Source: an uncultured Thalassospira sp. (GTDB lineage: Bacteria; Pseudomonadota; Alphaproteobacteria; Rhodospirillales_A; Thalassospiraceae). Taken from it: a stretch of DNA of 10,471 nucleotides. Position numbers and translations under genes: made by a program. Below, in pieces: positions 1-6,474 of this stretch (its first letter is position 1; each line of letters starts with the position of its first letter). The notes beneath the pieces are model-generated. The model worked only from the letters and a program-made list of their open reading frames with translations, was not told where the DNA came from and did not search any database. The stretch covers positions 1 through 10,471 of the forward strand of contig CAMPHD010000079.1 in assembly GCA_946885765.1 (NCBI GenBank), given 5' to 3'.

Positions 1-1
1 G

Positions 2-556
2 CTTGATGATGCCTTCCGGCTTGGTGAATATATCGAAGTCGACAATCTGCGCGGTCGGGTCGAAAATATCTCGATCCGGTCGATGCAGTTGCGCCATCAT
101 CGCGGCCCCCTGCAAACCGTGCCGTTTGGCGAAATCAAATCGATTGTGAACCACAGCCGTGACTGGGTGATCGTCAAACTGGAATTCCGTGTGCCGTTTG
201 AAACCGACGTCAACAAGATCAAGAAACTGATCAAGAAACTCTCGGCCGAACTTCTCGAAGATCCGTTGATCGGTGACAGCTTTATCGAGCCCCTGAAATC
301 GCAGGGCGTACGCCGGATGGAAGAATTCAACATGGTGATCGGGATGAAATACACATCAAAACCCGGCGAACAATTCACCATCCGCAAAACCGTCTATCAA
401 AGCGTTCTTGCAATCTTCAAGGAAAACGACATCCACATGGCATCGCGCAATGTGAAGGTAGATGTCCCGGATGACGCCACCCCCGAACAAAAGAAAGAAG
501 CCATTGCCGTCGCCGCCCAGCAAGCGTCCGAGCAAATCGCCCCGCCAAAGGGCTGA
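2..556 (+). CDS. MscS-family mechanosensitive ion channel, C-terminal part
   Basis: The reading frame is open from the window edge, so the N-terminal membrane part is missing and 184 residues are visible. The first visible residues (FRLGEYIEVDNLRGRVENIS) are the MscS beta domain that follows the pore helix, with the family's typical glycine and acidic positions. The segment after it (QLRHHRGPLQTVPFGEI) also fits the beta domain. The rest is the cytoplasmic alpha/beta domain, ending in a charged, alanine- and glutamine-rich tail that is probably disordered. MscS-type channels open on membrane tension and release solutes during osmotic downshock; this is family knowledge. An ATG at 83 is an internal methionine, because the conserved domain continues upstream of it. 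The gene converges on rpsD and is followed by two strong hairpins. Which MscS subfamily it belongs to cannot be told without the N-terminus. Confidence 0.88.
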   Translation, partial: LDDAFRLGEYIEVDNLRGRVENISIRSMQLRHHRGPLQTVPFGEIKSIVNHSRDWVIVKLEFRVPFETDVNKIKKLIKKLSAELLEDPLIGDSFIEPLKSQGVRRMEEFNMVIGMKYTSKPGEQFTIRKTVYQSVLAIFKENDIHMASRNVKVDVPDDATPEQKKEAIAVAAQQASEQIAPPKG

Positions 557-579
557 GCATGGTACAAACAGCACCATAA

Positions 580-617
580 ATCATAAGCCCCGCACAGTCC
601 CGTGCGGGGCTTATGAT
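580..617. terminator. Strong hairpin between the converging channel gene and rpsD
   Basis: A perfect 15-bp stem (581-595 with 602-616, extended by one A-T pair) closes a 6-nt loop. It lies 24 bases after the channel gene's stop codon. There is no real T-run on the + side, only TAAT; on the - strand TTTATGG follows. It may work as a terminator in either direction or protect the 3' end of the mRNA. Confidence 0.65.
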
Positions 618-632
618 AATGAAGCGACAAAG

Positions 633-668
633 CAAAACGCCCGCTGTTTCCAGCGGGCGTTTTGTGTC
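633..668. terminator. Bidirectional intrinsic terminator downstream of rpsD
   Basis: A perfect 14-bp stem (633-646 with 651-664) has a TTTC tetraloop. The outer stem pairs are A-T, so each strand presents a TTTT run at the 3' side of the hairpin. It sits 27 bases from the rpsD stop codon and, with the hairpin at 580-617, insulates the two converging genes. Confidence 0.8.
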
Positions 669-691
669 CGTCTTCGCGAAATCCGAAAGGA

Positions 692-1309
692 TTAACGCGA
701 GTAGAATTCGACGACCAGGTTCGGCTGCATCTGAACCGGGTACGGAATTTCTGCGAATTTCGGAACGCGAACGAAGGTGCCTTTGAAGGCCTTCGCATCA
801 ACGTCGAGATATTCCGGAACGTCACGTTCGTTCAGGTTGGCAGCTTCCATAACCATCGGGATTTCGCGCGAAGCCTGTTTGACTTCGACAACGTCGCCTT
901 CTTTAACGAGGTAAGAAGGAATGGTGACTTTCTTGCCGTTGACAAGAATGTGGCCGTGGTTAACGAACTGACGCGCTGCGAACACGGTCGGAACGAATTT
1001 CATGCGGTAGATAACAGCATCAAGACGGGTCTCGAGAATACCGACCAGCGTTTCGGAAGTATCGCCCGGACGGCGCTGTGCTTCTTTGTAGTAACGCAGG
1101 AACGCTTTCTCGGAGATGGAACCGTAGTAGCCTTTAAGCTGCTGTTTGGCGAACAGCTGGGTGCCGTAATCGGTCGGTTTTTTACGGCGGGTCGCGCCGT
1201 GCATGCCCGGTGCATATTCGCGCTTGTTCAGCGGCGATTTTGCGCGGCCCCAAAGGTTCACGCCAAGGCGGCGGTCAATCTTATGCTTTGCAGCAATACG
1301 TTTCGACAT
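692..1309 (-). CDS. rpsD: 30S ribosomal protein S4
   Basis: Protein S4 is a primary 16S rRNA binder that starts assembly of the small-subunit body. The 205-residue length matches the family. The N-terminus ([20 protein letters not shown]) is the usual non-zinc form with no cysteine cluster. It is followed by the basic stretch around [11 protein letters not shown] and the S4 RNA-binding domain from roughly residue 95 to 155 ([13 protein letters not shown], then [15 protein letters not shown]). The C-terminus (VVEFYSR) is the conserved S4 ending. The ATG at 1307-1309 is preceded by a purine-rich AAAGAGAG stretch on the - strand. The gene stands alone, as is common in alphaproteobacteria, instead of within the alpha operon. 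S4 represses its own synthesis in E. coli and Bacillus; the structured leader here makes similar control possible but unproven. Confidence 0.98.
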   Translation of the reverse strand: MSKRIAAKHKIDRRLGVNLWGRAKSPLNKREYAPGMHGATRRKKPTDYGTQLFAKQQLKGYYGSISEKAFLRYYKEAQRRPGDTSETLVGILETRLDAVIYRMKFVPTVFAARQFVNHGHILVNGKKVTIPSYLVKEGDVVEVKQASREIPMVMEAANLNERDVPEYLDVDAKAFKGTFVRVPKFAEIPYPVQMQPNLVVEFYSR

Positions 1310-1421
1310 TTTGTAACTCTCTTTTTTAAGATCACTTATTGTCCCGATAGTTTCCCGTTTCGGTTAACCCAAACAGGAACGGGGACGAAAACACCTGTTT
1401 CGCCCCACTTTCTCGGAAGTG
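1310..1421 (-). promoter_or_regulatory. Structured 5' leader of rpsD
   Basis: Given the promoter at 1428-1455, transcription should begin near 1420-1422, leaving an untranslated leader of about 110 nt. Three stems can form but exclude one another: 1354-1359 with 1378-1383 (CCCGTT/AACGGG), 1371-1377 with 1394-1400 (AAACAGG/CCTGTTT), and 1381-1390 with 1398-1406 (GGGG, one bulge, CGAAA / TTTCGCCCC). The pairings are seen directly; a role in S4 feedback is inference. Confidence 0.4.
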
Positions 1422-1427
1422 AGGCGC

Positions 1428-1455
1428 AATATAGAGATGATTGACCAAGAGTCAA
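1428..1455 (-). promoter_or_regulatory. Sigma70-type promoter of rpsD
   Basis: On the - strand TTGACT (1450-1455) and TATATT (1428-1433) are separated by 16 bp. This matches the housekeeping consensus in 5 of 6 positions in each box. The -35 element is one arm of a short palindrome, TTGAC-5 nt-GTCAA (1441-1455), which could be chance or an operator. Confidence 0.7.
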
Positions 1456-1727
1456 ACAGAAATATCCATGTATAACTCCTGCATTTCTGCGCCTTTGGCA
1501 TAGCGTAAATCCGTCACCTCACAATTATGCGAGCAGATTGTGATAAGCTTCTGACACAAAAAAGCGATCCAAAATGAACTTTCCTCCGCTCGCGACCGTA
1601 ACTCGTTCACATGCGCACTCGAACCGGATCAACTCTTGGGAACCGATTTGACACAAAACAGCGTGGCGCAAGTGCGCAGAAAAACAAACAAAGCCGCGGA
1701 CACAAACTGACAAGGATTGCTCTTCTC
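1456..1727. other. Intergenic region between the divergent rpsD promoter and the fasciclin gene
   Basis: No gene is supported here. The stretch carries the upstream region of the fasciclin gene. It includes GGAAC at 1639-1643 with CGTG at 1662-1665, resembling an alphaproteobacterial EcfG-type promoter with a slightly long spacer. It also has a perfect TTGACA at 1648-1653 without a convincing -10 box. In-frame codons run upstream to an ATG at 1611, but they encode a basic, low-complexity extension unlike any signal peptide, so I treat them as non-coding. Confidence 0.5.
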
Positions 1728-2312
1728 ATGAAACTTCGTTCGATAATGGTGGTTGCCGTTTCGGCAATGGCACTCAGCCTTGGCGCATGCGCAAACGATA
1801 TGAAATCCGATGGTATGATGCGCAGCGATAAAACCGTAATGGTCGGCGGGGCCCCGATGTATCCCAGCAAGAATATCGTCGAAAATGCTGTCAATTCTGC
1901 TGATCACACTACTCTTGTTGCTGCCGTCAAAGCGGCTGGCCTTGTTGATACACTCGCAAGCCCTGGGCCTTTCACTGTCTTTGCCCCAACCAATGCGGCG
2001 TTTGACAAATTACCTGCTGGCACCGTTGAAACCCTGCTAAAACCGGAAAACAAGGCAACACTGACCAAAATCCTGACCTATCATGTCGTACCGGGCACCA
2101 TGACGGCCAAAGTCCTGATGGCAAAAACCATGGATATGGGTGGCATGTACAAAATGACGACCGTATCCGGGAATATGATCACAGCCGAAATGAAGGACGG
2201 CAATCTTTACATCGTCGATGACAAGGGCCAGTGGTCCAAGATTACCATTTCGGACGTCATGCAATCCAACGGCATCATCCACGTAGTCGATACTGTGCTA
2301 TTGCCAAACTGA
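1728..2312 (+). CDS. Fasciclin-domain lipoprotein
   Basis: The predicted product has 194 residues. The ATG at 1728 opens a classic lipoprotein signal: MKLR, a hydrophobic core, and the lipobox LGAC with the acylated cysteine at residue 21. AAGGA lies 11 bases upstream. Starting at the upstream ATG at 1611 would bury this signal, so I reject it. One FAS1 domain follows from about residue 45 to the end. It has the first conserved block (FTVFAPTNAAFDKLP), the central YHVVPG and the last block (GIIHVVDTVLLP). FAS1 domains are extracellular adhesion or ligand-binding modules; the bacterial role is usually unknown. Aspartate follows the lipid cysteine after AN, so the final membrane is uncertain. 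Methionine is unusually frequent in the mature part, notably around residues 124-150. The gene stands alone and is followed by a terminator. Confidence 0.9.
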   Translation: MKLRSIMVVAVSAMALSLGACANDMKSDGMMRSDKTVMVGGAPMYPSKNIVENAVNSADHTTLVAAVKAAGLVDTLASPGPFTVFAPTNAAFDKLPAGTVETLLKPENKATLTKILTYHVVPGTMTAKVLMAKTMDMGGMYKMTTVSGNMITAEMKDGNLYIVDDKGQWSKITISDVMQSNGIIHVVDTVLLPN

Positions 2313-2335
2313 TCGCCATATCTCAAACGCTGGCA

Positions 2336-2376
2336 AAAACGACAACACCCGACCGAGTTGGCCGGGTGTTGTCATT
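2336..2376. terminator. Bidirectional terminator between the fasciclin gene and trmJ
   Basis: A perfect 11-bp stem (2341-2351 with 2363-2373, GACAACACCCG/CGGGTGTTGTC) closes an 11-nt loop. On the - strand it is followed by GTTTTTG, a proper T-run serving trmJ. On the + strand only ATTTACC follows, so it is weaker for the fasciclin gene. It is the only such signal between the two converging genes. Confidence 0.8.
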
Positions 2377-2403
2377 TACCGTCTGCATCTTTGCAAATGC
2401 TCG

Positions 2404-3195
2404 TCACGCCTTGTATTTGCCGCCGCGCATCGCAACAATCATGCCGCGAAGCGTCTGAACTTCCTGATGGGTCAGGCTGGCGCGATTGAAAATATTGCGG
2501 ATATTGCGTTCCATATTCGGACGTTTTGCCTCGACCCGAAAGAACCCGGAGCTATCGAGTTCCGCCTCAAGATGTTCGAACAAACGGTCAAGCTCATCGC
2601 GGGTTGCCGGGAAGGTGTCGTTCATCATCATCTGGTAATCGGGCACGTCAACACCAGCCTGCCACCATTCATACCCGATCAGCAACACCGCCTGTGCAAG
2701 ATTAAGCGACGTAAAACCGGGGTTAAGCGGCACGGTTACAACCGCATCGGCCATCGAAATATGTTCGTTCCGCACACCGGTACGTTCCGGCCCGAACATG
2801 ACTCCGATTTTTTCCCCACGCGAAACATTGGCGCGCATTTCGGGCGCCAGTCCCTTTGGGGTGAATACCGGTTTGATCGCGTCGCGCGTCCGCGCGGTCG
2901 TCACATAAACCCGGTTCAGATCCGCAAGTGCATCTTCTTCGCGTTCGAACACCTTTGTATTGTCGATGACAATATCGGCTCCCGACGCGTTGGCCGTCGC
3001 TCGCTCGTTCGGCCAGCCATCACGCGGCCGCACAAGGCGCAGGTCAACCAGCCCGCAATTCAGCATGGCGCGCGCCGCCTTGCCGATATTATCGCCAAGC
3101 TGCGGTTCGATCAGAATAATCACGGGCGGATTGGCAATTCCGCCTGTTTCCGGTCTTGCGTCATCCGGCATAGCCGCATCTGCGACATCGCTCAT
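2404..3195 (-). CDS. trmJ: SpoU/TrmJ-family tRNA (cytidine/uridine-2'-O-)-methyltransferase
   Basis: The 263-residue protein is a SPOUT-fold methyltransferase that transfers a methyl group from S-adenosylmethionine to a ribose 2'-OH. TrmJ acts on nucleotide 32 in the tRNA anticodon loop. The three signature motifs are present: motif 1 around residues 31-44 (PQLGDNIGKAARAM, with the conserved Asn36 and Arg42), motif 2 at 131-140 (GVMFGPERTG) and motif 3 at 156-170 (PLNPGFTSLNLAQAV). The C-terminal helical extension that TrmJ uses for dimerisation and tRNA binding follows. About 20 residues before the domain are weakly conserved in character. The ATG at 3193-3195 has GGAG 10 bases upstream. cimA lies 113 bp upstream on the same strand, so shared transcription is possible. 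TrmJ rather than another SpoU paralogue is inferred from motif wording and length. Confidence 0.88.
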   Translation of the reverse strand: MSDVADAAMPDDARPETGGIANPPVIILIEPQLGDNIGKAARAMLNCGLVDLRLVRPRDGWPNERATANASGADIVIDNTKVFEREEDALADLNRVYVTTARTRDAIKPVFTPKGLAPEMRANVSRGEKIGVMFGPERTGVRNEHISMADAVVTVPLNPGFTSLNLAQAVLLIGYEWWQAGVDVPDYQMMMNDTFPATRDELDRLFEHLEAELDSSGFFRVEAKRPNMERNIRNIFNRASLTHQEVQTLRGMIVAMRGGKYKA

Positions 3196-3218
3196 CGCTT
3201 GAATTCTCCGGTCTTCGC

Positions 3219-3247
3219 ATGGGATGAAGTGTGGGCATGCCCGTCAA
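3219..3247 (-). promoter_or_regulatory. Possible trmJ promoter with a palindrome in its spacer
   Basis: On the - strand TTGACG (3242-3247) is followed 17 bp later by TCCCAT (3219-3224). The -35 is good (5 of 6) and the -10 is poor (3 of 6). The spacer holds a perfect 10-bp palindrome, GGGCATGCCC (3233-3242), which overlaps the -35 by one base. Confidence 0.25.
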
Positions 3248-3308
3248 TATTGGCGCTTCTTTACCAAAAGCCAATGCACGATACCAGCATCAATCCCACT
3301 GACATCGC

Positions 3309-4922
3309 CTATGCGTGCTGGCTGCGCACACCGGACTTGAACAGTTTATAGGTGATCGAGTCTCGAAGTGCGTTATAGGACGCCTCGATAATGTTGGTTG
3401 AAACACCAACCGTTGACCAGCTGTTGCCTTCGGCATCACGGCTTTCGATCATCACACGAGTGACCGCGCGCGTGCCATCGCCGCGTGTTATGATGCGGAC
3501 CTTATAGTCGATCAGTTCGATCTGCTGCACAGCTTCGACATATTCCGGCACGGTCAGAAGAACCTTGCGTAATGCGGCATCAAGCGCGTTGACCGGGCCG
3601 TTGCCCTCTGCCACCGACATGAACTGCCCGTCACCCACCACGACCTTGACGGTCGCTTCAGACATGGTGATGACCTGTTCGTCCTGCTCATCCACCCAGC
3701 GGCGTTCGTCAATCACGCGGAACGATGTCACGCGGAAATAACGGTCAAGTTCGCCCAGTGCCTTGCGCGCCAGAAGTTCGAAACTGGCCTCGGCCCCGTC
3801 ATAGGCATAACCGTCAAATTCGCGCTGCTTGACTGCGTCAACCAGCTTGCCGACCGCATCGGATTTCGGATCGACCTCGACCCCGATTTCACGGAACCGG
3901 GCCAGAATATTTGAACGCCCCGCCTGATCCGACACAAGGATATGGCGCTGGTTTCCGACAAGCTCCGGTTCGATATGTTCGTAACAGGCCGGGTTCTTTT
4001 CCACGGCTGAAACATGCAAACCGCCCTTGTGCGCAAAGGCACTATCCCCGACATAGGCCGCCTGACGGGTCGGTTCGCGGTTAAGGCGTTCATCAAGAAT
4101 GTGCGAAATCCGGCGCAGATGGGTCAGTTGTTCATGCGAAACGCCAACGTCATAGCCCATCTTCAGCATCAGGGTCGGGATGATTGAAATCAGATTGGCA
4201 TTGCCGCACCTCTCACCCAGGCCATTCAACGTACCCTGCACCTGCCGCGCCCCGGCACGGATCGCAGCCAGCGAGTTCGCCACCGCATTTTCGGTATCGT
4301 TATGGCAATGAATGCCAACATTACCGCCCGGCACATGGGTGCAGACATCGGTGACGATGTCAAAAATCTCGTCAGGCAGGGTTCCACCATTGGTGTCGCA
4401 CAAAACAACCCAGCGCGCGCCTGCCTCATAGGCCGCCTTGATCGCGGCAAGGGCATAGTCACGGTTGGCCTTATAACCGTCAAAGAAATGCTCGGCATCG
4501 AACATCACCTCGGAAACCTGGCTTTTCAAATGCGCGATGGATTCCGAAATCATCGCAAGGTTCTCCGAAAGCTCGATCCCGAGCGCCTCGGTCACCTGGA
4601 AATCCCAACTTTTGCCGACCATGCAGACAATCGGCGCACTTTGCGCCAATGTTGTCAGCCCCGGATCATTGGATGCCGAACGGCCTGCGCGGCGTGTCAT
4701 GCCAAATGCCGTCAGTTTCGAATTTTTAAGTTTCGGCGGATTGGCAAAAAAGGCGTCATCGGTGGGGTTTGCCCCGGGCCAGCCACCTTCAATATAGTCA
4801 ATCGACAGCTCGTCCAGTGCCTTGGCAATTGCGGTTTTGTCCGCTGCCGAAAAATCCACGCCCTGGGTCTGTTGCCCGTCGCGCAAGGTACTGTCGTATA
4901 GATAGACGCGCTTGTCTGACAT
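3309..4922 (-). CDS. cimA: (R)-citramalate synthase
   Basis: The enzyme condenses pyruvate with acetyl-CoA to (R)-citramalate, giving 2-oxobutyrate and then isoleucine without threonine deaminase. The 537 residues fit the long Geobacter-type citramalate synthases. The DRE-TIM catalytic barrel begins at once: DSTLRDGQQTQG at residues 10-21, with the conserved Arg14-Asp15. The metal-binding HCH sits at 205-207 (GIHCHNDTENAVAN), and NGLGERCGNANL closes the barrel. A LeuA-type C-terminal regulatory domain fills roughly residues 400-530, where end products usually act. I chose the ATG at 4922 because the conserved region starts there and TTGGA lies 6 bases upstream. The in-frame ATG at 4928 is possible; the one at 5000 adds an arginine-rich stretch unlike the family. 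Homocitrate or isopropylmalate synthase is less likely given the motif wording. No clear promoter was found. Confidence 0.9.
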   Translation of the reverse strand: MSDKRVYLYDSTLRDGQQTQGVDFSAADKTAIAKALDELSIDYIEGGWPGANPTDDAFFANPPKLKNSKLTAFGMTRRAGRSASNDPGLTTLAQSAPIVCMVGKSWDFQVTEALGIELSENLAMISESIAHLKSQVSEVMFDAEHFFDGYKANRDYALAAIKAAYEAGARWVVLCDTNGGTLPDEIFDIVTDVCTHVPGGNVGIHCHNDTENAVANSLAAIRAGARQVQGTLNGLGERCGNANLISIIPTLMLKMGYDVGVSHEQLTHLRRISHILDERLNREPTRQAAYVGDSAFAHKGGLHVSAVEKNPACYEHIEPELVGNQRHILVSDQAGRSNILARFREIGVEVDPKSDAVGKLVDAVKQREFDGYAYDGAEASFELLARKALGELDRYFRVTSFRVIDERRWVDEQDEQVITMSEATVKVVVGDGQFMSVAEGNGPVNALDAALRKVLLTVPEYVEAVQQIELIDYKVRIITRGDGTRAVTRVMIESRDAEGNSWSTVGVSTNIIEASYNALRDSITYKLFKSGVRSQHA

Positions 4923-5141
4923 ATTCATTCCAAAACTGATCGATCTTCTCTTGTTCCGGCACTTGCCGGGCGGTCTGGCAAATTGCCGTAAAACCGTCAT
5001 TTGCGCAACCGCATTACAAGATATGCCAATTATGCGCTGTTTTTTGCCTGAAATCGCTTAATTATCCACCTTTAGGATAGCAAACCTGTCCCCCTGAATG
5101 GTTGTAAACACACGGCACTAATGATTAACTCTACCATACAT

Positions 5142-5186
5142 TGTGAAGCAATCGGGATTACACCCCCCATTTCTTCGGGCTTCACA
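5142..5186. repeat. 8-bp inverted repeat in the leader of the small gene
   Basis: TGTGAAGC (5142-5149) and GCTTCACA (5179-5186) are perfect inverted copies 29 bases apart, just before the small gene. The right arm runs into the first base of the upstream candidate ATG at 5186, leaving the preferred start at 5204 free. It could be an RNA hairpin in the leader or a repressor site. Confidence 0.5.
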
Positions 5187-5203
5187 TGGATGGGGACACC
5201 AAG

Positions 5204-5464
5204 ATGGCATTGAAAGCCGCCGAAGATTTTGACGTCATGCTGCTTGCGGGTCTGACTTGGCACCGTACCGGCAAAAACAGCTGGACGGCGTCCGACCGCT
5301 TCGCCGCCTATACGATCTTTCGCGAACCTGATGACCGCTGGTACGGTCAATGGGAACGTGATGGCGAAAAAACGGCGGCTGACTGGTCCTGTCCCACCCT
5401 TGAAACCTTTGCCGAATATATGGTCGACAACGCCCGTCGCCAGAATATCGACGGCATGGATTGA
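5204..5464 (+). CDS. Small hypothetical protein, 86 aa
   Basis: I do not recognise this protein. It is acidic, with no signal peptide, membrane segment or cysteine pair; the only cysteine is in the WSCPT stretch. A tryptophan- and aromatic-rich core (LTWHRTGKNSWTA, then YTIFREPDDRWYGQWERDG) suggests a small soluble beta-rich fold followed by a helix (LETFAEYMVDNARRQ). I prefer the ATG at 5204 because TGGGGA lies 7 bases before it; the in-frame ATG at 5186 has no ribosome-binding site. Support for coding is the protein-like composition, the codon use similar to neighbours, the ribosome-binding site and a proper terminator at 5575-5609. The overlapping reading frame on the other strand looks like a shadow. 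It stands alone between cimA (-) and the oxidoreductase gene. Confidence 0.65.
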   Translation: MALKAAEDFDVMLLAGLTWHRTGKNSWTASDRFAAYTIFREPDDRWYGQWERDGEKTAADWSCPTLETFAEYMVDNARRQNIDGMD

Positions 5465-5574
5465 AATTCGCCCCCCTGTTGGCCTCGCTGCCATCAGAAG
5501 CGTCCCACGTGCACACCCCGAAACTCGGACTAGATGATTAATCCACCTCCCCCCGCCGAGTTGTTGCACATATG

Positions 5575-5609
5575 ACGGCCTGTCTCCCCCGGACAGGCCG
5601 TTTCTTTTA
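5575..5609 (+). terminator. Intrinsic terminator after the small gene
   Basis: A perfect 10-bp stem (5575-5584 with 5592-5601, ACGGCCTGTC/GACAGGCCGT) encloses the loop TCCCCCG and is followed by TTCTTTT. It ends a 3' untranslated region of about 140 nt that is rich in cytosine runs. Confidence 0.88.
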
Positions 5610-5693
5610 AGCCCGCGCATTTCTGTCCTTGCGTTTGACCTCATACCGATTATGTGTGACCCATCCAGAGTTTCATAAGACAAGGCATATTTC

Positions 5694-6380
5694 ATGAGCA
5701 ACGGCATCCCGATGCAGATCGATATCGTCTCCGACGTGGTCTGCCCCTGGTGCATTATCGGCTATAAGAACCTTGAACAGGCGATTGAACGCCTGGACGG
5801 CCAGGTCGATATCAAACTGCGCTGGCACCCGTTCGAGCTGAACCCCGATATGGGCCCCGAAGGTCAGAACCTGTCGGAACATATCAAGGAAAAATACGGC
5901 CTGACCCCGGATCAAAGTGCGGAAAACCGCGACCGCATTTCGATGATGGGCGAAAATGTCGGCTTTGACATCAGGTTCAGTTCTGATAGCCGCATCTACA
6001 ATACCTTTGATGCGCATCGCATGCTGTATTGGGCGGGCAAGGAAGGCAAACAGACCGAACTGAAACTGGCTCTGTTCCGTGCCTATTTCCAGGAAGGCGA
6101 AAATCCCGGCGATCATGGCGTTATCAAACGTGCCGCCGAGGAAGTCGGCCTGTCACCGGAAAAGGCGGCCGAAATTCTTGGCAGCGACATGTTCGCCAAG
6201 GAAGTCCGCGCCGAAGAAGAAGAATTCCGCAATGCCGGTATTTCGTCGGTTCCGACCTATGTCGTGAACGGCAAATACGCCATTTCCGGCGGCCACCCGC
6301 CCGAAGTTTTCGAACAGGCATTATCCGAAATCGCCCGTCAGGTTGAAGTTGCAGACGATGAGGTCATTTTAGACGACTGA
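5694..6380 (+). CDS. DsbA-family oxidoreductase (FrnE-like)
   Basis: The 228-residue protein belongs to the FrnE branch of the DsbA-like thioredoxin-fold enzymes, which exchange thiols and disulfides, mostly in the cytoplasm. The active site Cys17-Pro-Trp-Cys20 follows the first beta strand (QIDIVSDVVCPWC). A helical insertion covers roughly residues 60-165, and the cis-proline loop is at SVPTYVVNGKYAISGG (Pro187). No signal peptide is visible, so it should act in the cytoplasm. The ATG at 5694 has AAGG 8 bases upstream; an internal ATG at 5712 is less likely. The acidic C-terminal tail (VADDEVILDD) extends slightly beyond the fold. The gene lies between terminators and is probably transcribed alone. 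Family members have been linked to oxidative stress and polyketide metabolism; the substrate here is unknown. Confidence 0.9.
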   Translation: MSNGIPMQIDIVSDVVCPWCIIGYKNLEQAIERLDGQVDIKLRWHPFELNPDMGPEGQNLSEHIKEKYGLTPDQSAENRDRISMMGENVGFDIRFSSDSRIYNTFDAHRMLYWAGKEGKQTELKLALFRAYFQEGENPGDHGVIKRAAEEVGLSPEKAAEILGSDMFAKEVRAEEEEFRNAGISSVPTYVVNGKYAISGGHPPEVFEQALSEIARQVEVADDEVILDD

Positions 6381-6402
6381 TATCATCATCGGATGTGATC
6401 AT

Positions 6403-6437
6403 AGAAGCCCCGGTTGCCTTTCGCACCGGGGCTTTTG
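6403..6437 (+). terminator. Intrinsic terminator after the DsbA-family gene
   Basis: A perfect 10-bp stem (6405-6414 with 6425-6434, AAGCCCCGGT/ACCGGGGCTT) closes a 10-nt loop, and a T-run (6433-6436) forms the end. It lies 24 bases after the stop codon. Confidence 0.88.
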
Positions 6438-6442
6438 CATTC

Positions 6443-6471
6443 TCGACAGTCGCACAACCGGGGCGTACAGT
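6443..6471 (+). promoter_or_regulatory. Sigma70-type promoter of the LysE-family gene
   Basis: TCGACA (6443-6448; 5 of 6 consensus) and TACAGT (6466-6471; 4 of 6) are separated by exactly 17 bp. The pair lies just past the preceding terminator and about 50 bp before the start codon. Transcription should begin near 6478. Confidence 0.5.
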
Positions 6472-6474
6472 TTC

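Noticed and set aside
662..1444. A long open frame on the + strand (260 codons) across rpsD
   Set aside because: It lies opposite rpsD, whose S4 motifs are unmistakable, and its translation has no recognisable domain; it is a shadow frame.
1611..1727. Upstream ATG extension of the fasciclin gene
   Set aside because: It would place 39 basic residues before a perfect lipoprotein signal peptide, and no ribosome-binding site precedes it.
3249..3275. Imperfect TTGGC/GCCAA hairpin downstream of cimA as a terminator
   Set aside because: The stem is only five pairs with a large loop and no T-run on the - strand; it is too weak to call.
2467..3351. A 294-codon open frame on the + strand across trmJ
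   Set aside because: It is antisense to the SpoU motifs of trmJ and rich in Arg, His and Cys as shadow frames in this GC range tend to be.
5013..5034. CATAAT and TGTAAT on the - strand as -10 boxes for cimA
   Set aside because: Neither has a -35-like hexamer at 15-18 bp, so I could not support a promoter.
5635..5663. TTGACC upstream of the DsbA-family gene as a -35 box
   Set aside because: No -10-like hexamer occurs at 16-18 bp; the best positions read GACCCA or similar.
5072..5755. A 227-codon open frame on the - strand opposite the small gene
   Set aside because: It also runs across the terminator and into the start of the oxidoreductase gene, has no ribosome-binding site and no family resemblance.
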